In this document: positions 36,301 through 43,411 of the stretch, piece by piece
How the letters are laid out: each line of letters opens with the position of its first letter
Position numbering within the stretch: position 1 is the first letter of the stretch
Source of the DNA: Fidelibacterota bacterium
GTDB taxonomy: Bacteria; Fidelibacterota; UBA2242; JAFGTP01
Assembly: GCA_016934035.1 (NCBI GenBank)
Contig: JAFGTP010000040.1
Span: 231,470 to 295,469, forward strand
Length of the DNA stretch: 64,000 nucleotides
Reading direction: 5' to 3'
Position numbers and translations under genes: made by a program
The notes under the pieces: model-generated
Databases searched by the model: none
Seen by the model: only the letters and a program-made list of their open reading frames with translations
Told to the model about the DNA's origin: nothing

Positions 36301-36495
36301 GGTTTGTTCTTCAATAATGGGGGCAGCAAATTCTGCTAATTTTTCACCGCCCTGGTAAAAGTAAATATCGTAATTTTCTGTTTGAATAAATTTCCAATCA
36401 AAACTGTCATAAGTAACTTTATTTTTTCCATACTGTCCCAAAGCCATGGAAAAGAGTAGCATTAAATAAGTCAGCGTGATAATTATTTTCCGCAT
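33397..36495 (-). CDS. Peptidase MA-like / beta-propeller / surface-antigen barrel fusion protein
   Basis: A 1032-aa exported protein with a signal (LMLLFSMALGQ). Residues about 25-270 form a gluzincin metalloprotease domain with HELLH (H133, E134, H137) and a downstream acid in WMHEGIAEY (E167). Residues about 300-600 hold WD40/PD40 TolB-like repeats (SAPAVSPNGSQLAILS, KLSWSYDGKKIVLAT, EPSWSSDDQYIYFAS, VFHPSLLPDDSKLYFSG). Residues about 670-1032 look like a 16-strand outer-membrane barrel of the surface antigen/BamA type, ending KYYFSLGLDF. So a periplasmic protease and propeller are tethered to a barrel in one chain. AAAGGA precedes the ATG. Role in envelope quality control is an inference. 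Confidence 0.85.
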   Translation of the reverse strand: MRKIIITLTYLMLLFSMALGQYGKNKVTYDSFDWKFIQTENYDIYFYQGGEKLAEFAAPIIEEQTKRLCNLFNWRLSHRFSFIIYNSHNDFQQTNVTLSELGEGTGGFTELFKNRAVVQFTGDYHEFWHVIRHELLHVVINDLIYGGSVQNLISGRIRLNIPLWMHEGIAEYISSGWDTEADMILRDIAYNGSIPPIQYLNGYLNYKGGQSVYNYIAEKYGVEKIGEIWQQMKSFKNVDKGLKEAIGLDQEELTKDWHKWLKKKYWPDVSNRDNIDDIAIQITNEKKWNNYFNSAPAVSPNGSQLAILSNKTGYINVYIIDAFDGKIIKKLLKGQRSPETEELKLLTPKLSWSYDGKKIVLATKSGGSDALIIVDVATEKQEVIQFKELEQIYSPDFANTDYTISMVGLKDENRDIYTYNLDTKILNRMTSDIYSDYEPSWSSDDQYIYFASQRGFEEEENIKEVFIKNFTHHQTDLFYLNTGTKDIFRITQSNWNENYPVRMNKENNIIFTSDYNGISNFYLYNLDTRETKALTNVLTGVFHPSLLPDDSKLYFSGYADYGYDIYAIANPNKKTMDVSIIPPTQYAIQRQEEWKNPKIDILAGDKKLPVLNNKINMLTSGEYSSFDFSNTFFGLDTNPIEEVIHDTVSIQDTTKYIDEDGDYVVNTYKTKFTLDLVDSQAGYSTFWGLQGTTVFSFSDVLGNHRFALGTEMYIDLENSDYYVNYQYLTQKTNYSITGFHSANFYSSSFYYMWKLRNYGLDLSVSKPISRFSRMEYATTLYAVEQKYIEIPTGRALYNNNINVLLPRTAWVFDNAMWGFLNPIDGTRYRIDLTGSPKYNQKSLEFVTLDLDLRKYFKLNMDYSFAFRLSTGISEGKNAQRFFMGGESMWLNPKYNRSHNFANVEDIYFSKFVTPVRGADYYEREGTRYFLTNIEFRYPLIKYMQIGFPVPMILGGIQGVSFIDIGSAWYGKEFQPFGYNNSRGYYFEDLIGGFGFGSRIYLGYFVLKFDTAWRFDMDTISKPKYYFSLGLDF

Positions 36496-36512
36496 GCGAA
36501 TCCTTTTCGAAA

Positions 36513-36845
36513 CTATAAGTAATTTTCAAATATAGAAATATCTTCCTGCGAAAGCCTGCCAATTTTTTTCCTGATAATATCGTTTTTGACAGTAGCAAAC
36601 TTCATTTTAATAAAGGAAGGTAAGAGTAAATTGGCAGATTCCCAATCTTTAATTTGATAATCTTCGCCGGATAGGTCCTTTTTTGAAGATATCTGTAAAA
36701 TGATCACGTTTTTTCCGGCATTGTACTTTTCCGGTGAAACAATCAGGGCCGGTCTTTTTTGGGGACTGCTATTTGCAGAAAAAGGAAAATCAACCAGGAC
36801 GATATCCCACTTTTTATAAACTATTGTAGATTTCGTCTTCATCAT
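36513..36845 (-). CDS. PemK/MazF-like toxin (second in the array)
   Basis: A 110-aa ribonuclease-toxin fold protein: YKKWDIVLVDFPFSANSSPQKRPALIVSPEKYNAGKNVIILQIS and KMKFATVKNDIIRKKIGRLSQEDISIFENYL. MazF-type enzymes cut mRNA at short sequences. The gene overlaps the 3' end of the antitoxin gene by 32 nt, the usual coupling. It is clearly related to the toxin at 37087-37419 (shared KKWDIVL, KRPALxxSPE, ATV/STV and G-L-S-x-EDI-x-FE). Start could be 36845 or 36842. Confidence 0.85.
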   Translation of the reverse strand: MMKTKSTIVYKKWDIVLVDFPFSANSSPQKRPALIVSPEKYNAGKNVIILQISSKKDLSGEDYQIKDWESANLLLPSFIKMKFATVKNDIIRKKIGRLSQEDISIFENYL

Positions 36846-37056
36846 TATCCCAATCCAAAAATGATTCTTCGGTTAATTGCATGATCACTGCCAGGTCATC
36901 TTCTTTGATTGTATCTTTCAGACCACTCATGTTCTTTTCGATATACTCATCTAACAGTTCGGCAATCAGTCCGCCGATAGTTTTTCCCTGTATTGATGCG
37001 ATTATTTTCAACATTTTTTTCTTCTTGTCATCGATCCTTATACTCATTACACCCAT
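36814..37056 (-). CDS. Ribbon-helix-helix antitoxin
   Basis: An 80-aa protein with a CopG-like N-terminus (MSIRIDDKKKKMLKIIASIQGKTIGGLIAELLDEYIEKN) that dimerises to bind operator DNA, and an acidic C-terminal tail (LTEESFLDWDNDEDEIYNSL) that would block the toxin. AAGGAG lies 6 nt before the ATG at 37056. It stands between two MazF-like toxin genes and is the only antitoxin in the array. Confidence 0.85.
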   Translation of the reverse strand: MGVMSIRIDDKKKKMLKIIASIQGKTIGGLIAELLDEYIEKNMSGLKDTIKEDDLAVIMQLTEESFLDWDNDEDEIYNSL

Positions 37057-37086
37057 GATTTGCTCCTTTTTTTTTGATAAAATTTT

Positions 37087-37419
37087 TTATGATTGGTTAA
37101 AAAAATCATTGAATTTTTTTTCGAAATTAATAATGTCTTCGGATGAAAGTTTTCCCAAAGGTTTTAGGTGTTTTTTATGGACCGTGGAAAAAACCATTTT
37201 AACAATTGCCGGTTTGGGCAGGTTGGCTTCCCGCCAGTGAATCAATTGATAATCTCCGATCTCTTTTGTTGCGTTCAAATTGCTTGTAATAAATAAAACA
37301 ATAATATCATGTGTTGCATTGTGTCTCTCTGGTGAAATGACCAGAGCTGGCCTTTTTCTGTTTGTTTTCAGATTTATTAAGACAATATCCCATTTTTTTA
37401 ATTGCATTGTTTCTTCCAT
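37087..37419 (-). CDS. PemK/MazF-like toxin (first in the array)
   Basis: A 110-aa PemK/MazF-fold protein: LKKWDIVLINLKTNRKRPALVISPERHN, HDIIVLFITSN, IVKMVFSTVHKKHLKPLGKLSSEDIINFEKKF. It is the first gene of the array (37419 to 36513) and has no antitoxin upstream: 37420-37584 contains no minus-strand gene. The nearest antitoxin is the RHH protein directly downstream. AGGATG precedes the ATG. Confidence 0.82.
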   Translation of the reverse strand: MEETMQLKKWDIVLINLKTNRKRPALVISPERHNATHDIIVLFITSNLNATKEIGDYQLIHWREANLPKPAIVKMVFSTVHKKHLKPLGKLSSEDIINFEKKFNDFFNQS

Positions 37420-37584
37420 GGTTACATCCTGTTATTTGTTATTGTTATACATCAGGAAATTAATACATTGAATTTTATTTGTCAATTCTTACATGTAAAC
37501 ATTTTTACAAAATATTTTTATTTGAAGATGTTTTTTAACAATTTAGTTGTAAATTTAAACAGATAAAATGCGAAAGGAGCATTT

Positions 37585-38094
37585 ATGAAAAAAAATAGAA
37601 ACAGATTGGTAGAGGGTGTCAGTTTGATAGCCCTGGGCTTATTTATTCTCGGAGTCCAGAGAAATTGGTTTCACTGGGATGATATTTGGCCTTTTGCCAT
37701 GATCATTCCTGGTCTGGCCTTTTTTGTTGCTTATTTCAAAGAAAAACAGTTGGGCCTACTAATGCCGGCCTCAATTTTGACCATTATCGGAATATTTTTT
37801 GTCTATATGGAAGAAAGTCACTGGAATAATATGGATGAATTATGGCCCATTTTTATTTTAGCCCCTGGTATTGGTTTTTTTACCATGTTCTTTGCTTCCG
37901 GAATGAAAAAAGATTTCTGGATACCTGGGACAATTTTGGTGACCATAGGTGTTTTATTTATGGTTGAAGCCTGGCAGTTCCTGCATTTCTGGCCGGTTAT
38001 TCTCATCTTAGTGGGGTTATATTTTATTTATTCCGGATTAAAAAATAAAGAAAAGAAAAATGATGACGGCGAAAACCATCAATCTTATGACTAA
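37585..38094 (+). CDS. LiaI/LiaF-like membrane protein (DUF5668-like)
   Basis: A 169-aa protein with six helices arranged as three repeats of the two-helix LiaI/LiaF-like TM unit (RLVEGVSLIALGLFILGVQ, WPFAMIIPGLAFFVAYF; GLLMPASILTIIGIFFVY, LWPIFILAPGIGFFTMFF; FWIPGTILVTIGVLFMVE, WPVILILVGLYFIYSGL). 'W-P-x-x-I/L' starts each second helix. Such proteins act in envelope stress sensing in Firmicutes; the role here is unknown. AAAGGAG precedes the ATG. It overlaps the next small gene. Confidence 0.8.
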   Translation: MKKNRNRLVEGVSLIALGLFILGVQRNWFHWDDIWPFAMIIPGLAFFVAYFKEKQLGLLMPASILTIIGIFFVYMEESHWNNMDELWPIFILAPGIGFFTMFFASGMKKDFWIPGTILVTIGVLFMVEAWQFLHFWPVILILVGLYFIYSGLKNKEKKNDDGENHQSYD

Positions 38095-38347
38095 CGAAGA
38101 GTTTGAAGCCATCTGCACACGCTGCGGAGCCTGCTGCGGTGCTTATGACGGTGACCCCTGTGAAGAATTGAGACAGGGAAATGATGGTCTCTACTATTGC
38201 AGGGTTTATAAAACCCGGCTGGGTCCGCATCATACGATCAAAGGACTGGAAATGGATTGTGTTCCCATTACTACAAAATTAAAAGAAAGCTGGGTTGGTG
38301 ATGAACTCTGTGCCTACAAGAAACTGTTGAAAGAAGGAAAATTGTAG
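38087..38347 (+). CDS. Cysteine-cluster protein (YkgJ-like)
   Basis: An 86-aa protein. MTNEEFEAICTRCGACCGAYDGDPCEEL, then YYCRVYKTRLG and EMDCVPIT and ELCAYKK: the CxxCGxCC signature of the YkgJ-type zinc- or iron-binding cysteine cluster, followed by three further Cys. The start at 38087 overlaps the preceding gene by 8 nt (ATGACTAA), so it is coupled to it. Two upstream in-frame ATGs (38060, 38063) lie inside the previous gene. Confidence 0.75.
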   Translation: MTNEEFEAICTRCGACCGAYDGDPCEELRQGNDGLYYCRVYKTRLGPHHTIKGLEMDCVPITTKLKESWVGDELCAYKKLLKEGKL

Positions 38348-38478
38348 CGCTAATATTTACGTTATTTATCTTGAAAAGCACTTGAGAAAATTCAAAATAC
38401 TTCTTGTGATTCTTTTCAGTGAATGTTTCCTTTTTTATCGATCTGATTATTACCGTCAAAAATAACAGAAGTTTAAAT

Positions 38479-40500
38479 ATGAATTTTTTGAAAAAACGAT
38501 ATCATCTTTTATGGCTATTGCTTCTTATCAATGCATCATATGCAGGAAATATTGATAGTCTGAGATTTGAAATGGCTAAAGCAGGCAACAATCAGGATAA
38601 GAGGAAATCGTTATACAAAAATATTGGCAATTATTTTCATAAACAAAGAAGTTATGATTCTGCCTTTGTCTATTATTCAAAAGGTATTGATATCTGTAAA
38701 AATCCAGCGGATCTATTATTTTTTTATAAAAAAATCGGTAATGTCTTTGTCGATTCCACCAATTACAATGAAGCTATCGTTTATCTCAATAGAGCCCTTG
38801 AGATCAATCAAAAGGTGCAAAGTTATGAGGATTTTCGTGAGGCTTATAATTTACTGGGTATGTGTTATGGATTGTCAGACAATCTCGACGAAGCGATTAT
38901 TTCATTTAAAAAAGGCCTGGAATATAGCCTTCAATTGAACGATAGCAGCTATATCGGCTATAGTTATTATAATATCGGATTAGCCAATCATTTTAAAGGC
39001 TTGTATGATAATGCTATTGAAAATTTTATAAAATCTGTTGAATTCCGGGAAGCAATCGGTGAAACCTCTACATTGGTTGCATCCCTGACTTCTTTAGGTG
39101 AAATATTCAGATTAAAAGGAGATTATGAAAAGTCAGAAGATTATTATATAAGAGCTGTATCTCTAAAAAGGACAATTTCCAATAAAGAAACCTTGGCGTA
39201 TTTGTACAGCGAACTCGCCATGGTTCATAAAATTCAAAATAATTACGATCTTGCCTTTGCATATATCGATACAGCAATGGGGTACTGTCAAGAGATCGGG
39301 TACAAACGTGGGATAGTGACCTTAACCAGTTATAAAGCTGATATAGAAAAAATACTTGGGAATGTTGATGAAGCAGAAAAATTGTATAAACAGACAATCC
39401 CTGGTTATAGGGAAATCAACTTTGAACAGGGAGTTGTTCAGTCTGGTATTTCCATAGTTGAAATTTATATTGACCAGGGTCGATTCAATGAAGCAACATC
39501 ATTACTGGCTGAAATAGAAAAAAAAGCGCAACAAAATAATCTCCTCGATGAAAGTACCCAAATCGCTGAACTAAAATATCGAGTTAACAAAAACCTGGGA
39601 AAGGATAAAATTGCCTTATGGGATTTAGAAAATTATATCATGTTGAAAGATTCTCTGTTTAACATCAAAAAAGAAGAAAAAATTCTGGAAGTCGAAACCA
39701 GGTATCAAACGGCAAAAAAAGAAAAACAAATTGAACTTTTGGACAAAGAAAACCAGATCAATCAACAAAAAATCATTTCCAGAAATTACCTGCTGTTGTT
39801 GCTGGGAACAGTATTACTATTTATCGTGGTCTTAGCCGTTTTGATTATAAAACGACGGAATATTGCCGCTGAACTGGAAATTGAAAAAAATCGACACAAA
39901 CTGCTACGATCCCAGATGAATCCTCATTTTATTTACAATGCACTCTCTGCTATTCAGAATTTTATCTTGCAAAATAATCCGCTGGATTCTGTGACTTATA
40001 TTTCTGAATTTTCTATTGTCATGCGAAGGGTTTTGGAAAGTTCAAGAAGTGACCTGGTATTATTGAAAGATGAAATTGAATTGGTGAAAAGTTACCTGGC
40101 ATTACAAAAACTTCGGTTCAGTGGCGTTTTTGACTATAAAATTATCTGCCAGGATGAAATTAATCCTGACATTGTAAAATTGCCTCCGATGTTGTCCCAG
40201 CCCTTTATAGAAAATGCGGTTGAGCATGGCATGAAAAAAAATACCAATGGTGATGGAAAAATTGTTGTAACCTACGCTTTTGACAATTCAAATCTGACAG
40301 TAATCATCGCAGATAATGGAGCAGGTATCAATTTAAAGGAATCCGATCAGATTAAATCACATAAGTCTTTTGCCACTCAAATCACACGCGAACGAATTGA
40401 AAACATAAAAAAAACACTGAAAATGAATATTAAATTTGAAATCGAATCCGAAGACCAAAAAGGAACGATTGTTAAACTTAAAATTCCGCAGAAAAGGTAG
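38479..40500 (+). CDS. TPR-containing LytS-type sensor histidine kinase
   Basis: A 673-aa membrane sensor: signal/anchor MNFLKKRYHLLWLLLLINASYAG, about seven TPR repeats (residues about 25-370: YYNIGLANHFKGLYDNAIENF, SLGEIFRLKGDYEKSEDYYIRA), a coiled coil, one helix (LLLLLGTVLLFIVVLAVLII), then His_kinase with His483 in SQMNPHFIYNALSAIQNFIL and HATPase with QPFIENAVEHGMKK and IADNGAGI. The periplasmic TPRs likely bind a protein or peptide. ATG at 38479 has no strong ribosome binding site but begins the signal; the frame extends to 38419. It is 4 nt from the LytTR regulator. Confidence 0.88.
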   Translation: MNFLKKRYHLLWLLLLINASYAGNIDSLRFEMAKAGNNQDKRKSLYKNIGNYFHKQRSYDSAFVYYSKGIDICKNPADLLFFYKKIGNVFVDSTNYNEAIVYLNRALEINQKVQSYEDFREAYNLLGMCYGLSDNLDEAIISFKKGLEYSLQLNDSSYIGYSYYNIGLANHFKGLYDNAIENFIKSVEFREAIGETSTLVASLTSLGEIFRLKGDYEKSEDYYIRAVSLKRTISNKETLAYLYSELAMVHKIQNNYDLAFAYIDTAMGYCQEIGYKRGIVTLTSYKADIEKILGNVDEAEKLYKQTIPGYREINFEQGVVQSGISIVEIYIDQGRFNEATSLLAEIEKKAQQNNLLDESTQIAELKYRVNKNLGKDKIALWDLENYIMLKDSLFNIKKEEKILEVETRYQTAKKEKQIELLDKENQINQQKIISRNYLLLLLGTVLLFIVVLAVLIIKRRNIAAELEIEKNRHKLLRSQMNPHFIYNALSAIQNFILQNNPLDSVTYISEFSIVMRRVLESSRSDLVLLKDEIELVKSYLALQKLRFSGVFDYKIICQDEINPDIVKLPPMLSQPFIENAVEHGMKKNTNGDGKIVVTYAFDNSNLTVIIADNGAGINLKESDQIKSHKSFATQITRERIENIKKTLKMNIKFEIESEDQKGTIVKLKIPQKR

Positions 40501-40504
40501 TATT

Positions 40505-41254
40505 ATGAAGGTTGTAATTATAGACGATGAAGCCCATGCCAGGCAAAGTATTCGTGTGATTATGGAATCACAGTTCAATGAGATTGACATTTTAGGAGAA
40601 GCCGGAAATGTAGCAGATGCTGTAAAATTGATTAACAATGAACAGCCAGACCTGGTTTTTCTGGATATTACCTTAAGGGACGGCAGTGGTTTTGATGTCC
40701 TTCAAAAAACAACCAGCAAACAATTTAAAATTATTTTTATTACTGCTTATGAGGAGTATGCAATCCAGGCGATCAAATTCAGTGCTTTTGATTATATTTT
40801 GAAACCGCTAAATCCCAAAGAATTAATTGATGCAGTGGAAAGGGTTCTAGCAGAAAATTTAATTCCCGAAAGCATTGAGGAGAAACTCAATACATTTTTT
40901 ACCAATCTGAGTAATTCCAATTCCTGCAATAAAAAAATTGTACTGAAAACCTCTGATAAAATTCATATCGTTGATGTTAATAATATTATTCGTTTTGAAT
41001 CGGATAATTCCTATTGTACGATTTTTATAAATTCAGGCAAAAAAGTAGTCGTATCGAAAAGCATTAAAAGTTATGAAGAATTATTGGCCAATATGGGGTT
41101 CATGAGAATACATCAGTCCCATTTAATTAACTGTAATTACATCAGTTATTATGAAAAACAGGATGGAGGTTCATTGGTAATGTCGGACAATTCCAATATA
41201 CCTGTATCCAATCAGAAAAAGCCGGTTTTGTTTGCTTATCTGGATTCGTTGTAA
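40505..41254 (+). CDS. LytTR-family response regulator
   Basis: A 249-aa regulator: receiver domain with Asp7/Asp8 (IIDDEAHARQSI), phosphoacceptor Asp54 in VFLDITLRDGSGF, ITAYEEYAIQAIKFSAFDYILKPLNPKEL, then a LytTR DNA-binding domain (KIVLKTSDKIHIVDVNNIIRFESDNSYCTIFI, MRIHQSHLINCNYI, NIPVSNQKKP). Cognate to the TPR-LytS kinase 4 nt upstream. LytTR proteins bind pairs of 9-bp direct repeats about 12 bp apart; three such repeats begin 5 nt after its stop codon, in front of the next gene. Confidence 0.92.
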   Translation: MKVVIIDDEAHARQSIRVIMESQFNEIDILGEAGNVADAVKLINNEQPDLVFLDITLRDGSGFDVLQKTTSKQFKIIFITAYEEYAIQAIKFSAFDYILKPLNPKELIDAVERVLAENLIPESIEEKLNTFFTNLSNSNSCNKKIVLKTSDKIHIVDVNNIIRFESDNSYCTIFINSGKKVVVSKSIKSYEELLANMGFMRIHQSHLINCNYISYYEKQDGGSLVMSDNSNIPVSNQKKPVLFAYLDSL

Positions 41255-41258
41255 AATC

Positions 41259-41309
41259 GAATTCAAAAGTAACCCAGCAGAATTCAAATCCAATCTTTTC
41301 AAATTCAAA
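41259..41309 (+). promoter_or_regulatory. Three 9-bp direct repeats with 21-bp period (candidate LytTR site)
   Basis: GAATTCAAA at 41259, GAATTCAAA at 41280 and AAATTCAAA at 41301. Starts are exactly 21 bp apart (9-bp repeat plus 12-bp spacer), the geometry of LytTR/AgrA-type binding sites. They lie in the 134-nt gap between the LytTR gene and the Big_2 lipoprotein gene. Confidence 0.6.
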
Positions 41310-41341
41310 TCTGCCCACAATTTATAAAATTAAAGGCATAT

Positions 41342-41363
41342 ATTAAGATTGAAAAATCTTAAT
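41342..41363 (+). promoter_or_regulatory. Perfect hairpin with GAAA loop in the lipoprotein leader
   Basis: ATTAAGATT (41342-41350), GAAA, AATCTTAAT (41355-41363). The 9-bp stem with GNRA tetraloop lies 26 nt upstream of the ATG. It may be a 5'-UTR stability element or a protein site. Confidence 0.4.
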
Positions 41364-41388
41364 AGTTGAATGATTATGGAGGAGAATT

Positions 41389-43116
41389 ATGATAAAAAAA
41401 TTTTTTGCAATTACATCTCTGGTTTTATTGATGACAATATTTCATACTAATTGTGAAGATACGACAACCGGTTTAAAAGATGTTCCGGTTGAGGGAATTG
41501 CGTTCAGTGATTATGAATATTCCCTTGAGATTGGGGAAACTGTGAAACTTTCACCCATAATTTCTCCGGAAAATGCGACAAACAAGAAGGTATATTGGAG
41601 CAGTTCCGCAGGAGGCGTCGCTACAGTTTCCAGCGATGGTCTGATTACTACAGTTAGTGACGGATTTACAATTATCACCGCCAGGACAGAAGATGGTGAT
41701 TTTGAAGCCCATTGCAATATTACGGTAACCCCGGATGAGGTAAACGTCAATGGCATCTCATTGGATATAACACAGCATACTTTGAACATCAATGAAACTG
41801 TTCAACTGACAGCTACTATATATCCTGAAAATGCAACTGATCAAGAAATTGCCTGGAGCACTTCTGATGCGACAATAGTTACAGTATCAGCAACGGGACT
41901 GGTTACAGGTGTCAGTGCCGGAACAGCGGTGATAACAGCAACAACAAATGATGGTGGCATTACTGCTGATTGTGTAATTACAGTATTTGGTGTCGGAAAA
42001 TTGACTGAAATAATGACAAAAGGATTTCTAACTAGTCCAGGGCAGGGAGCTGGAGTTGATCTGGCTGTAGGGCCGATGGGAAATCTCTATATGGTTTATA
42101 TTGCGGAAGATGCATCCCTTGATTCAAAAGCCGGAGTTGATGTGTGGGCCTATACCGGTAGTTGGACGCAATTTGGTGGACGAGTGGCAATAACTGATGA
42201 TGAAGCACATTCACCAGGCATTGCTGTTGACGTTAATGGGGGAGTATTTGTATCACACCTTTATTATGATGATATCAATGATTCAAGATATGATGCAATA
42301 TGTGTTGCTTCCTCGACAGGAGGTTCCTGGACATATTTAGGTACTGGAAATGGCAGTCCGATAAAAGATGGAAGCAATAAACTGAACCAGGGATCAGAAT
42401 TGGCATTCAAGGACGATGGTACGTTAATGGTCGCTTCTATATATTATGGTGCCGGACGGGTATATTATTTCGATGGAGCCAACTGGCAATCCTACAACGG
42501 CTACAAAACAAATAATAATAGCAGTTTTTGGAGCGGTGGAATCGAAGTGAAATGTTACGGTAATATACCCTATATCAGCATAAGAACATCAAGTGGTACG
42601 GGAAAAACAGGCGTACTGGTAGGAAATGAAACAAATGGAGTTTATGGACAATGGGAATGGCTGGGAAACTCCTATGCTAATTCAAGCAATCAGGATTGTA
42701 GTTTCCAGGATGAAAAAACTAGTGAAGCATCCCTTGAAATTGATTCTGAAGGTAATATTTATATTGCATACAAAGCCTTATTTAACGGGAGTTGGTATGT
42801 TTTTATAAAAAAGTTTGATGGCACAAATTGGAGTACAATTGGTAGTTGGGAAATCGATAATGAAAACCAGGTGGATGCGGTTGTATCCAATGATATTGTT
42901 TATCTGATAATTGCGAAATATGAAGGTGGTATTGAAATATACAGCCTCACTGAAGTAGGCAGTTGGACAAAAGAAGTTGAATCTGAGCCGGTAGATATTT
43001 ACTATAATTTTGATGCAGTTGCAGGTGTTAATGGTGAAGTTTTTATCGGTTATGAGTGTACTTATAATTATAAAGGTCAGGTTGGTGTTTATCAATTTAC
43101 ACCCTATAAGCCATAA
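41389..43116 (+). CDS. Big_2 (Ig-like) lipoprotein with C-terminal propeller-like region
   Basis: A 575-aa lipoprotein: signal ending TNCEDT (Cys22), two bacterial Ig-like group 2 domains (residues about 35-110: VEGIAFSDYEYSLEIGETVKLSPIISPENATNKKVYWSSS; and 118-200: VNGISLDITQHTLNINETVQLTATIYPENATDQEIAWSTSD), then about 370 residues of repeats built on VAVGPMGNLYMVYIAED, GVFVSHLYYDD, GNIYIAYKALFN and GEVFIGYECTYN, each followed by G-x-W (GSWTQFGG, GSWTYLGTG, NWQSYNG, NWSTIGSW). That periodic 'NGxYxAY...WxxxG' pattern suggests a beta-propeller. Surface binding protein, probable output of the two-component system upstream. GGAGGAG precedes the ATG. Confidence 0.82.
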   Translation: MIKKFFAITSLVLLMTIFHTNCEDTTTGLKDVPVEGIAFSDYEYSLEIGETVKLSPIISPENATNKKVYWSSSAGGVATVSSDGLITTVSDGFTIITARTEDGDFEAHCNITVTPDEVNVNGISLDITQHTLNINETVQLTATIYPENATDQEIAWSTSDATIVTVSATGLVTGVSAGTAVITATTNDGGITADCVITVFGVGKLTEIMTKGFLTSPGQGAGVDLAVGPMGNLYMVYIAEDASLDSKAGVDVWAYTGSWTQFGGRVAITDDEAHSPGIAVDVNGGVFVSHLYYDDINDSRYDAICVASSTGGSWTYLGTGNGSPIKDGSNKLNQGSELAFKDDGTLMVASIYYGAGRVYYFDGANWQSYNGYKTNNNSSFWSGGIEVKCYGNIPYISIRTSSGTGKTGVLVGNETNGVYGQWEWLGNSYANSSNQDCSFQDEKTSEASLEIDSEGNIYIAYKALFNGSWYVFIKKFDGTNWSTIGSWEIDNENQVDAVVSNDIVYLIIAKYEGGIEIYSLTEVGSWTKEVESEPVDIYYNFDAVAGVNGEVFIGYECTYNYKGQVGVYQFTPYKP

Positions 43117-43140
43117 GTTTAGTAGGATAATAAAAACTAA

Positions 43141-43174
43141 AAACCACCTATGATTTTTTAAGGGTGGTTTTTTT
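43141..43174 (+). terminator. Intrinsic terminator after the Big_2 lipoprotein
   Basis: AAACCACC (43141-43148) pairs with GGTGGTTT (43163-43170), followed by T7 in total. It ends the plus-strand signalling module. Confidence 0.8.
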
Positions 43175-43207
43175 ATTTCATTATTTACTTCTAATCAGGA
43201 GGTTTTG

Positions 43208-43411
43208 TTAAATTTTTCCTTGCTGGACTAATTTTGCAAAGGTTTCAAATGAGCGGTCATAAGTCCTTTCAATATCCTTTGGAAATGCACAGGCAGGCAA
43301 TTCCCTCATTCTGAGATGGTAGACCAGACAATCACAGCATACACCTTTTTTTGAGCATCCAGGATAAGAACAATTGCATCGGACCAGATTTGCTGATTTT
43401 TTACATTCCAT
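43208..43411 (-). CDS. DUF6485 cysteine-rich protein
   Basis: A 67-aa protein with [32 protein letters not shown] and ELPACAFP: eight closely spaced Cys in the DUF6485 arrangement, probably a small metal-binding domain. It overlaps the 3' end of the symporter gene by 11 nt with its ribosome binding site (AGAGGAAATTC) inside that gene, so it is translationally coupled. Confidence 0.8.
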   Translation of the reverse strand: MECKKSANLVRCNCSYPGCSKKGVCCDCLVYHLRMRELPACAFPKDIERTYDRSFETFAKLVQQGKI

